Positions 1 through 5,822 of a stretch of 7,542 nt of DNA are shown one piece after another. Made by a program: the position numbers and the translations under genes. A model generated the notes under the pieces. The model was not told the origin of the DNA. It saw only the letters and a list, made by a program, of their open reading frames with translations, and searched no databases. This DNA is from Candidatus Tectimicrobiota bacterium (GTDB lineage: Bacteria; JACPSX01): the NCBI GenBank assembly GCA_016193065.1, contig JACPSX010000030.1:1-7542 (forward strand), written 5' to 3'. How positions within the stretch are numbered: the stretch's first letter is position 1; every line of letters begins with the position of its first letter.

Positions 1-630
1 CTGGGGGTCTGCCTGGTGGACATCGGCGGCGGCACCAGCGACATTGCCGTTTTCGCCCAGGGCTGCATACGCCACACGGCGGTTCTGTCCCTGGGCGGAA
101 ACCACGTGACCAACGACATTGCCGTGGGTCTTCGGACCCCGACTCACGAGGCGGAAAAGCTCAAGAAGAAGTATGGATGCGCCTTGCGGGAACTGGTCAA
201 GGAACAGGAAACCATCGAGGTTCCCAGCGTCGGGGGACGGGAGCCCCGCGTCCTTTCCCGGCAGCTCCTGAGCGAGATCATCGAGCCCCGCATGGAAGAA
301 ATCTTCACCCTCATCCAGAGGGAGATCATCACCAGCGGGTTTGCGGATCTGATCAGTTCGGGAATCGTCCTGACGGGAGGGGCGACGATTATGGAAGGAG
401 TGCCGGAGCTCGCCGAGCGGGTGATGCACCTGCCGGTGCGGCGGGGGATCCCCGCCGGTGTCGGAGGTCTGGTGGACGTGGTGAGCAGTCCGCTGTACGC
501 CACGGGCGTGGGGCTTCTCCTGTACGGCAGGCGGTGCCAGCTCCAGGGACGCAATCACCAGCTCAACGGCCATAACGTGTTCGATCGGGTAATGAGCCGC
601 ATGAAGACCTGGTTCGGAGAATTTTTTTAA
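1..630 (+). CDS. ftsA: Cell division protein FtsA, C-terminal part (5' end outside window)
   Basis: FtsA is the actin-like ATPase that anchors FtsZ filaments to the inner face of the cytoplasmic membrane and recruits later divisome proteins. The reading frame is open from base 1, so about 209 C-terminal residues are visible. They begin at the phosphate-2 loop (VDIGGGTSDIAVF, visible residues 6-18), continue through EVPSVGGREPR, and reach the adenosine-binding motif (GIVLTGGA, around visible residue 121). The last residues (VMSRMKTWFGEFF) form an amphipathic, aromatic-rich tail, as expected of the FtsA membrane-targeting helix. The gene ends in a run of seven T followed by AA, giving Phe-Phe-stop. 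ftsZ follows after 30 bases, so the two are almost certainly co-transcribed. Identity is very secure; only the N-terminal part is missing. Confidence 0.96.
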   Translation: MGVCLVDIGGGTSDIAVFAQGCIRHTAVLSLGGNHVTNDIAVGLRTPTHEAEKLKKKYGCALRELVKEQETIEVPSVGGREPRVLSRQLLSEIIEPRMEEIFTLIQREIITSGFADLISSGIVLTGGATIMEGVPELAERVMHLPVRRGIPAGVGGLVDVVSSPLYATGVGLLLYGRRCQLQGRNHQLNGHNVFDRVMSRMKTWFGEFF

Positions 631-645
631 CGGCGCAGCGCAGAG

Positions 646-651
646 AGGAGG
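646..651 (+). promoter_or_regulatory. Strong Shine-Dalgarno sequence of ftsZ
   Basis: AGGAGG lies 9 bases upstream of the ATG at 661. It is a perfect anti-16S match at good spacing, fixes the ftsZ start, and is the strongest ribosome-binding site in the window. This agrees with the high FtsZ level cells usually need relative to FtsA. Confidence 0.85.
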
Positions 652-660
652 CAGGACTCT

Positions 661-1806
661 ATGTTTGAATTTCACGAGGAGCACGACCGCTCCGCCCGGA
701 TCGTGGTGGTGGGAGTCGGCGGCGGCGGGGGCAACGCGGTCAACACCATGATCGCGGCCGGGCTCAGCGGGGTCGATTTTGTCGCCGCCAACACGGATGC
801 TCAGGCCCTGAAGATCTCCCAGGCCCCGGTCGTCTTGCAGATGGGAGCGGAGTTGACCCGGGGTCTGGGCGCCGGGGCGGACCCGGAGGTCGGGCGCAGG
901 GCCGCCCTGGAGGATGCGGATAAGATCGCCGACTTCCTGCAGGGGGCCGATATGGTTTTCATCACCGGCGGGATGGGCGGAGGAACCGCCACGGGGGCTG
1001 CGCCGATCATCGCCCAGATCGCCAAGGAGCAAAAATCCCTGACCGTGGCGGTGGTCACCAAGCCGTTCCTCTTTGAAGGCAAGAAGCGCATGACCCGGGC
1101 TGAGGAAGGAGTGCGGGAGCTGCGCAACACCGTGGACACGCTGATCACGATTCCGAACCAGCGCCTGCTGAACGTGGTGGGACGGCAGACTCCCCTGACG
1201 GAGGCGTTCCGCATCGCCGACGATGTCTTGCGCCAGGCGGTCCAGGGGATCTCGGATCTCATCATGGTGCCGGGCCTCATCAACCTGGATTTCGCCGACG
1301 TGCAGACGATCATGGCGGAGATGGGGATGGCCCTCATGGGGAGCGGAATAGCCGGAGGTGAGAACCGGGCCGTCGAAGCCGCTCAGCGCGCCATTTCAAG
1401 TCCTCTTCTGGAGGAGTCTTCCATCGAAGGGGCCCGAGGGGTTCTCATCAACATCACGGGGGGGAGCGATCTTTCCCTGTACGAGGTGACCGAGGCCTCC
1501 TCTCTCATCCAGGAGGCAGCTCATGACGATGCCAACATCATCTTCGGCGCCGTCATCGATCCCGGCATGGAGGAGCAGGTGAGGGTGACCGTCATTGCCA
1601 CGGGTTTCGGGCTCCCGGAGCGGATGAACCAGACCACGCCCGAGAAATCCAGGGGGATATCGGAGCGGGAGAACCTGGAGATTCCTACCCACGTCCGGCA
1701 CAGGGTGCAGGTGAAAAAAGAAGTGAACAGCCGCAGTCCCGGGGTCATCCTGTACGACGATGAGGAACTGGACATCCCCACCTTCTTGAGGCGGCGTCCC
1801 GATTGA
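661..1806 (+). CDS. ftsZ: Cell division GTPase FtsZ
   Basis: FtsZ is the tubulin homologue that polymerises into the cytokinetic Z ring. The protein has 381 residues, a normal length. The G-box [11 protein letters not shown] is at residues 18-28 and NTDAQAL follows around 44-50. The tubulin signature loop is at 106-112 and the T7 loop NLDFADV at 208-214, with the GTPase-activating aspartates D210 and D213. Residues from about 318 to 365 form a short variable linker. The extreme C-terminus carries the conserved peptide LDIPTFLRR (370-378), which binds FtsA and other partners. Oddity: the signature loop reads GGGTATG, with A110 replacing the usual second glycine (GGGTGTG); see findings. The ATG start is supported by a perfect SD, and the MFEF N-terminus resembles that of Desulfobacterota FtsZ as I recall it. 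The stop is followed by a short repeat block rather than lpxC as in E. coli. Confidence 0.98.
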   Translation: MFEFHEEHDRSARIVVVGVGGGGGNAVNTMIAAGLSGVDFVAANTDAQALKISQAPVVLQMGAELTRGLGAGADPEVGRRAALEDADKIADFLQGADMVFITGGMGGGTATGAAPIIAQIAKEQKSLTVAVVTKPFLFEGKKRMTRAEEGVRELRNTVDTLITIPNQRLLNVVGRQTPLTEAFRIADDVLRQAVQGISDLIMVPGLINLDFADVQTIMAEMGMALMGSGIAGGENRAVEAAQRAISSPLLEESSIEGARGVLINITGGSDLSLYEVTEASSLIQEAAHDDANIIFGAVIDPGMEEQVRVTVIATGFGLPERMNQTTPEKSRGISERENLEIPTHVRHRVQVKKEVNSRSPGVILYDDEELDIPTFLRRRPD

Positions 1807-1825
1807 GGGGACAGGGCAAGGAAGC

Positions 1826-1846
1826 GATCAGCGGTCAGCGATCAGC
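1826..1846 (+). repeat. Three tandem GRTCAGC heptads in the ftsZ downstream spacer
   Basis: GATCAGC, GGTCAGC and GATCAGC follow one another without gaps. A short inverted repeat (AGCTT, two bases, AAGCT) lies at 1860-1871 in the same 74-base spacer. GATCAGC-type heptad strings resemble short dispersed intergenic repeats known from several bacterial genomes, but one window cannot show that this one is dispersed. If the TTG at 1803 were used as the start of the next gene, this block would be translated as low-complexity sequence, which argues against that start. Confidence 0.5.
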
Positions 1847-1880
1847 CGGACGGCAGGGCAGCTTGAAAGCTCAGAGAGCA

Positions 1881-3161
1881 ATGAATTCGCTTGCCCTGAT
1901 CTTTCCAAGGAGCCCGGGCTCAACGAGCGGCGATCGGGAGTGGAAGCCGTTCCTTGGGCACCTCAGGGTCCCTAAAGGCTGGCAGGTGTCCTGGCAGGGA
2001 ATCCCCGATCCTCCCCCTGCCGGCTTCATCCCGGAAATTGGCTCCCCTTCGATCCTCCTGTTCTGTGCCCGGTCGGAAGTGGATTACCCCTTCATCGTCC
2101 GGGTGCTGGATCTTCTGGGACTGGACCGCAGCCGCCGGAGTCATAAGAAGGGCCGCTCCAGTTCCCCCTGGGTGCTCGTCTATCTGAAAACACCGGGAAT
2201 TAATCCGGAACCCCTGGCCCCGTTCGTGGACGGATTTCTCCTGGGCGAGCCGGAGAAAATTCTTCCCCCCGTCTGCGTTGCTTTCCCCCGGAACCGGGAG
2301 TTCTGGACGTCGCCGGCGGCGATCGTTCCCGGGTTGTACGTTCCCCGAAACTATCGTGTCGAGTATACCCCTGCAGGCGTGATCCGGGGGATCAAGCCCC
2401 GTTCCCCGTTTTCTCAGCCGGTGCCGTATCGTTGCCCCTTGCCGGCAGCCTGGTGGCGCCGCCACTTTCCCGGTGCAAGCGGCAGCGGGGCGGTTGCGCG
2501 GGGGAAGAGAGCCGCACTGTGGCCCGTGGGCAGCAGCGCGAAGCTGCGCCGGCTTCTCGGCAGGCCTCCCGAAGAGGAGCATTACCTCTCGCAAGTGCCG
2601 GGCCTGCTTCAGCGCGGAGCTGAAAACTTTACCCTCCACTTCTTCGTGGGACTGCCGGGAGAAGGAGCCGAAGACCGGGAAGGGATCATTCGCCTCGTGA
2701 AGCGCCTGAGGCATGCGGTGTTCCAGTTCCGCCGCCCCACTCTCTTTAGCGGCCTGATTACTGTGAACCTGGTCAGCTTCTCCCCGAAGCCCTTTAGTCC
2801 CCTGCAGTGGGAAGGCATGTTCCCGCTTTCTCTCCTCCAACTCCAGATGAAGGCCCTAGTGTCCAAGTTGCGGGCAATCCCTGGAGTTCACGTAGTTCAC
2901 GATCTACCCAAGTGGGCTTACCTTTACGGAATCTTGGCCCGGGGAGACCGGCGCGCGGGGGAGTTCCTGCGGGCCCTGGCCCGCCGGGGAGGGGACTGGT
3001 GGTCTGCCTTGAGCGAGGTGAACCTCAACCCGGATTTTTACACGGTGCGTCAGCGCTCTCTGGAGGAGTCGCTGCCCTGGGACCACCTGGAGGGACCTGT
3101 CCCGCGGCAGAAGCTGGAAGATCAGGCGAGGGCCTGGCGAGAGCAAGCGGTTCGGTCTTAG
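1881..3161 (+). CDS. Degenerate B12-binding radical SAM-like protein lacking the CxxxCxxC motif
   Basis: A 426-residue protein whose ends resemble the B12-binding radical SAM family of TIGR03960 type; function unknown. Family-like blocks, numbered from the ATG at 1881: LDLLGLDRSRRSHKKG (about 77-92), INPEPLAPFVDGFLLGE (107-123) and PGLYVPRNY (150-158) from the N-terminal region. C-terminal blocks are LHFFVGLPGEGAEDREGI (252-269), FSPKPFSPLQWEGM (300-313), RGDRR (354-358), LNPDFY (382-387) and LPWDHLEG (398-405). Between about residues 170 and 214, where the 4Fe-4S site and first half of the barrel should lie, there is only a short Pro/Arg-rich stretch. The whole protein has three cysteines (62, 132, 185), none in a CxxxCxxC. 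It is therefore unlikely to cleave SAM. The frame is open throughout with GC-rich third positions, so it looks translated rather than freshly broken. Family members are usually about 600 residues, so this is a shortened paralogue, or a slowly decaying gene. The SD is weak; a TTG at 1803 overlapping the ftsZ stop is an alternative start. Confidence 0.72.
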   Translation: MNSLALIFPRSPGSTSGDREWKPFLGHLRVPKGWQVSWQGIPDPPPAGFIPEIGSPSILLFCARSEVDYPFIVRVLDLLGLDRSRRSHKKGRSSSPWVLVYLKTPGINPEPLAPFVDGFLLGEPEKILPPVCVAFPRNREFWTSPAAIVPGLYVPRNYRVEYTPAGVIRGIKPRSPFSQPVPYRCPLPAAWWRRHFPGASGSGAVARGKRAALWPVGSSAKLRRLLGRPPEEEHYLSQVPGLLQRGAENFTLHFFVGLPGEGAEDREGIIRLVKRLRHAVFQFRRPTLFSGLITVNLVSFSPKPFSPLQWEGMFPLSLLQLQMKALVSKLRAIPGVHVVHDLPKWAYLYGILARGDRRAGEFLRALARRGGDWWSALSEVNLNPDFYTVRQRSLEESLPWDHLEGPVPRQKLEDQARAWREQAVRS

Positions 3162-3188
3162 GCTTAGAGCTGAGTGCTAAGGGCTAAG
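3157..3188 (+). repeat. CTTAG/CTAAG inverted repeat at the end of the radical SAM-like gene
   Basis: Two CTTAG units (3157-3161 and 3163-3167) can pair with two CTAAG units (3177-3181 and 3184-3188) around a 9-base loop. This gives a stem of ten pairs with a small internal bulge. The left arm includes the TAG stop of the preceding gene. There is no T-run after it, so a classical intrinsic terminator is not supported. It may be a 3'-end stabilising hairpin or a copy of a dispersed short repeat. Confidence 0.5.
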
Positions 3189-3190
3189 GG

Positions 3191-3225
3191 CGGGGCAACA
3201 CCCACAAGGTGGGTACCCGGCCCCG
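3191..3225 (+). other. Nested hairpin candidate upstream of yggS
   Basis: An outer stem CGGGGC/GCCCCG (3191-3196 with 3220-3225) encloses an inner stem ACCCAC/GTGGGT (3200-3205 with 3209-3214, loop AAG), separated by an asymmetric internal loop. GGCC at 3219-3222 and 3231-3234 could form a competing stem. I cannot match it to a known riboswitch class. It lies upstream of the candidate yggS promoter, so it would belong to the 3' end of the upstream transcript, or to a longer read-through leader. Confidence 0.4.
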
Positions 3226-3249
3226 GCAGCGGCCAGTCTTAAGTTTTCC

Positions 3250-3278
3250 TTGAAATTTAGGGCCTTGGGTGCTATAGG
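3250..3278 (+). promoter_or_regulatory. Candidate sigma-70-type promoter for yggS and downstream genes
   Basis: TTGAAA (3250-3255, five of six matches to the -35 consensus) is followed after exactly 17 bases by TATAGG (3273-3278, four of six matches to the -10 consensus). Transcription would start near 3284-3286, only a few bases before the ATG at 3289, giving a nearly leaderless message. It lies in the only sizeable gap of the downstream gene run, a sensible place for a promoter. It is a pattern match only. Confidence 0.42.
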
Positions 3279-3288
3279 ACACACCCAT

Positions 3289-4002
3289 ATGGTGGATCAG
3301 TCCCTGCAGGAAAGCCTGGCTCGGGTGCGGGAGAGAATCGAGCGGGCAGCCAGAACCTCCGGCCGCCGCCCTGAGAAAATCAAGCTTGTGGCAGTCACCA
3401 AAACCTTTCCGGTGGAGGTGATCCGGGAAGCTGTAGAACTGGGGGTTACCTGCTTCGGAGAAAACCGGGTGCAGGAAGCTCGGGAAAAGATTCCCGCCAT
3501 TGGCCGGGGGGTAGAGTGGCACCTGATCGGCACTCTGCAGCGCAACAAGGTGAAGTACATCTTCGATTTGTTTGATATGGTGCAGTCCCTGGATAGTTTC
3601 GCGCTCGGACAGGAGATCGAGGATCGGGGCCGGGCCCGGGGGAGGGTCATGCCTGTTCTGGTGGAGGTCAATGTGTCCGGGGAAGCGAGCAAGTCGGGCG
3701 TCCGCCCCGAAGAACTCCCCGAGTTGTTGAGAAGGCTCTCCGACTTTCGCCATTTGGCGGTTAAGGGACTCATGGCGATTCCCCCCCTGACGCCGAACCC
3801 GGAGGAGGCCCGCCCCTATTTTCGGGAGTTGCGCCGTCTGCGGGATCAGGTGGCGTCCGAAGGGATTCGGGGGATTGAGCTGGAAGAACTCTCCATGGGC
3901 ATGTCGGCGGATTTTGAAGTGGCCATTGCCGAGGGGGCAAGCATGGTCAGGATCGGCACGGCGATTTTCGGCGCCAGGAACCCTAAGGCGGAAAGGAATT
4001 AG
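3289..4002 (+). CDS. yggS: YggS/PLPBP family PLP homeostasis protein
   Basis: This single-domain PLP-binding protein has the alanine-racemase-like fold. Family members (YggS, YlmE, human PLPBP) buffer pyridoxal phosphate and affect amino acid and keto acid balance; no catalytic activity is established. The product has 237 residues from the ATG at 3289. The PLP lysine is K38 in LVAVTKTF. FGENRVQE (56-63), WHLIGTLQRNK (77-87), VEVNVSGEASKSG (125-137), and the phosphate-binding end SMGMSADFEVAI (202-213) with VRIGTAIFGAR are all intact. The ATG start is chosen because residues encoded from the upstream TTG at 3250 do not resemble the family; AGGA at 3276-3279 is a possible SD. proC begins three bases after the stop, the classical yggS-proC pairing. 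Confidence 0.95.
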   Translation: MVDQSLQESLARVRERIERAARTSGRRPEKIKLVAVTKTFPVEVIREAVELGVTCFGENRVQEAREKIPAIGRGVEWHLIGTLQRNKVKYIFDLFDMVQSLDSFALGQEIEDRGRARGRVMPVLVEVNVSGEASKSGVRPEELPELLRRLSDFRHLAVKGLMAIPPLTPNPEEARPYFRELRRLRDQVASEGIRGIELEELSMGMSADFEVAIAEGASMVRIGTAIFGARNPKAERN

Positions 4003-4005
4003 GAG

Positions 4006-4833
4006 ATGTTGTCCAAGAAACGACTGGCCATCATTGGCGGCGGCAACATGGGCGAGGCCCTCCTGCGCGGCCTTTTGAAGGTCGATTTCATCAAGCCGGG
4101 CAACGTCTTTGTGACCGATATACGCGCCGAGCATCTGGAGGCACTGCGTCAGGGCTACGGTGTCGAAGTCACCCCGGACAACCTGGAGGCCGCCCGGGCC
4201 TGTGACATCGTCCTGCTGGCGGTCAAACCGCAGATCATCAAGAAAGTTTACACCGGGATCGTGGGCGGCTTGGACGAGAAGAAGGTCATCATCACGATCG
4301 CGGCGGGCGTCCCTACCGCGGCGCTGCAGGCCCTCTCGGATAAGAAGCTGCGGATCGTCCGGGTCATGCCGAACACCCCGGCTCTGGTCCTGGAGGGGGC
4401 GGCGGCCATCGCCGCAGGGGAGTACGCGGAGAGTGAGGATCTGGAAATCGCCGAGAAGATTTTCCAGGCGGTGGGCAAGACCGTGATCATCGAGGAAGAT
4501 CTCATGGATGCCGTCACCGGTCTCAGCGGCAGCGGTCCGGCCTATATCTTCCTCATCATCGAGGCTCTGGCGGATTCCGGAGTGAAGATGGGGCTATCCC
4601 GGGAGGTTGCCATGTTCCTGGCGGCCCAGACGGTCATGGGGGCCGCCAAAATGGTTTTGGAGACGGGGGAACATCCGGGAAAGCTCAAAGACATGGTAAC
4701 CTCTCCCGGAGGTACTGCAATTGCCGGCCTGCACACGCTGGAGGCGGGAGGGTTGCGGACGACGCTCATCAACGCTGTGGAGACCGCCACACTGCGCTCC
4801 CGGGAGCTGGGCCAGAACCAGGGTAAAAAATGA
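4006..4833 (+). CDS. proC: Pyrroline-5-carboxylate reductase
   Basis: ProC reduces 1-pyrroline-5-carboxylate to L-proline with NAD(P)H, the last step of proline synthesis in the cytosol. The 275 residues match the family length. The Rossmann nucleotide loop IIGGGNMGEALL is at 9-20, LLAVKPQ at 70-76 and RVMPNTPALV at 119-128. The C-terminal dimerisation/catalytic domain has LSGSGPAY (173-180) and the family signature around VTSPGGTAIAGLHTLEAGG (231-249). The gene starts three bases after yggS. AGGAG abuts the ATG directly, which is too close to be ideal; GAAAGG at 3991-3996 gives better spacing (9 bases), and a TTG at 4009 is a less likely alternative start. Complete, no unusual residues seen. 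Confidence 0.97.
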   Translation: MLSKKRLAIIGGGNMGEALLRGLLKVDFIKPGNVFVTDIRAEHLEALRQGYGVEVTPDNLEAARACDIVLLAVKPQIIKKVYTGIVGGLDEKKVIITIAAGVPTAALQALSDKKLRIVRVMPNTPALVLEGAAAIAAGEYAESEDLEIAEKIFQAVGKTVIIEEDLMDAVTGLSGSGPAYIFLIIEALADSGVKMGLSREVAMFLAAQTVMGAAKMVLETGEHPGKLKDMVTSPGGTAIAGLHTLEAGGLRTTLINAVETATLRSRELGQNQGKK

Positions 4834-4873
4834 CCTGCACTGCCATCGAAACAGCTAAGATTGGGGAGGCGGA

Positions 4874-5176
4874 ATGTTCCTCGTCGGCAACTTCCTCTCG
4901 GCGCTAGCAACCGTCCTCGACTACGCCTTGAGTCTCTACATGATCATCATCATCATTCGCGCGCTCATTTCCTGGGTGAGCCCTGACCCTTACAACCCCA
5001 TCGTGCGCTTTCTCTACGCGGTCACCGAGCCGGTCCTGAGCCCGGTCCGCCGCTGGCTGCCGTTTGCCTCCATGGGGATCGACTTCTCGCCGGTGATCGT
5101 GTTTTTTGTCATCATCTTTCTAAAAGGTTTTGTCGTCGCCTCCTTAAGTCAACTGGCTTTCCGCTTGAAGTTCTAA
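4874..5176 (+). CDS. yggT: YggT/YlmG family membrane protein
   Basis: A small integral membrane protein of 100 residues. It has two hydrophobic segments (about 7-35, including a run of five isoleucines, and about 73-95), joined by a loop with the family motif RALISWVSPDPYNPIVRFLY and TEPVLSPVRRWLP. In Gram-positive bacteria the homologue YlmG lies in the division cluster; plastid and cyanobacterial homologues affect nucleoid and division organisation. The molecular activity is not established. GGGGAGG lies four bases before the ATG. The 40-base gap from proC shows no clear promoter or terminator, so it is probably read from the same transcript. Its position just before divIVA matches the ylmG-divIVA neighbourhood of Firmicutes. 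Confidence 0.93.
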   Translation: MFLVGNFLSALATVLDYALSLYMIIIIIRALISWVSPDPYNPIVRFLYAVTEPVLSPVRRWLPFASMGIDFSPVIVFFVIIFLKGFVVASLSQLAFRLKF

Positions 5177-5228
5177 AAGGCTCGAGGGGTTCTTAGACGG
5201 GGAGTGTCGGGGAAAAAGGAGACCGAGG

Positions 5229-5822
5229 ATGAAGATCACGCCGTTGGATATCCGCCAGCAGCAGTTTGGAGTCAAGTTCAGGGGCTTTGACCCGGCCGAG
5301 GTGGACGCTTTCCTGGATATGGTCGCCACCGAGATGGAAGAGATTATCCAGGAAAGGGACAGTTTCAGGGATCAACTGGAGCGGCGGCAGCAGGATCTGG
5401 CGGAATATAAGGAGCGGGAACGGGACCTGCAAAAATCCCTCTCCGCCGTCCAGCAGGTGCGGGAGAGTCTCACGGAAGGCGCCACCCGGGAGGCCCAGCT
5501 CATCGTGGAAGAAGCCAAGCAGCGGACCGCGGAGATGATCACCAAAGCCGAGGAAGAACTGGGCAAAATCCGCGCCGAAGTGCACCGCCTGCAGGGGCTC
5601 AAGAAGACTTTTGAAATCCGGCTCCGCTCCACGCTCGACTCCTTCCAAAAGATGCTGGAGCTGGACGAGGCGGAAGTCTTCGAAGAGCCCGGGGCGGCCG
5701 GGGAAGTCTCGGGGAAGGCGGGAAAGAGAACGGCGCAGCGGGAAAGGTCTCCCGCCGGTGCCTCTGCGGAAGCCTCCGACGACGAGAGGGAAGAAGGGTT
5801 CGAAGGAACTGATGGGGATTGA
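5229..5822 (+). CDS. divIVA: DivIVA-domain coiled-coil protein
   Basis: A cytosolic, peripheral membrane scaffold that in characterised species binds negatively curved membrane at septa or poles. The N-terminal lipid-binding domain (2-38) contains KFRGFDPAEVDAFL, with F17 and R18 at the positions that insert into the membrane in Bacillus subtilis DivIVA. Heptad-rich, charged coiled-coil sequence follows, from about 30 to 75 and again from about 88 to 130 (EAQLIVEEAKQRTAEMI and onward). From about residue 150 to 197 the tail is acidic, low-complexity and probably disordered. The length is 197 residues; the tail makes it longer than the B. subtilis protein. AAGGAG (5216-5221) lies 7 bases before the ATG. 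The 3' end overlaps yggU by 11 bases. Its client in this organism cannot be told from the sequence. Confidence 0.93.
   Translation: MKITPLDIRQQQFGVKFRGFDPAEVDAFLDMVATEMEEIIQERDSFRDQLERRQQDLAEYKERERDLQKSLSAVQQVRESLTEGATREAQLIVEEAKQRTAEMITKAEEELGKIRAEVHRLQGLKKTFEIRLRSTLDSFQKMLELDEAEVFEEPGAAGEVSGKAGKRTAQRERSPAGASAEASDDEREEGFEGTDGD

Noticed and set aside
1803-1880. TTG start for the radical SAM-like gene overlapping the ftsZ stop
   Set aside because: The added 26 residues are a translation of the heptad repeat block and do not resemble the family; the ATG at 1881 is preferred, though its SD is weak, so the start stays uncertain.
1920-2840. Long open frame (306 codons) on the minus strand opposite the radical SAM-like gene
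   Set aside because: It has no family-like blocks and a Pro/Arg/Gln-rich composition typical of antisense frames in GC-rich genes; the plus-strand frame has recognisable homology blocks and GC-rich third positions.
3157-3190. Intrinsic terminator after the radical SAM-like gene
   Set aside because: The stem is AT/GC mixed and no T-run follows it, so a Rho-independent terminator is not supported.
3250-3288. TTG start for yggS
   Set aside because: The extra 13 residues are not family-like, and the TTG coincides with a -35-like hexamer; the ATG at 3289 gives the expected N-terminus.
3184-4134. Long open frame (316 codons) on the minus strand across yggS
   Set aside because: It is antisense to the well-supported yggS and the start of proC and shows no domain-like sequence; a shadow frame.
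4941-4956. ATC triplet run as a microsatellite
   Set aside because: It encodes the isoleucine run of the first YggT membrane segment, and short runs of ATC are expected there.
5611-5811. Upstream extension of yggU within divIVA
   Set aside because: This part is the second frame of divIVA, Arg/Ser/Pro-rich and unrelated to DUF167; homology begins after the ATG at 5812.
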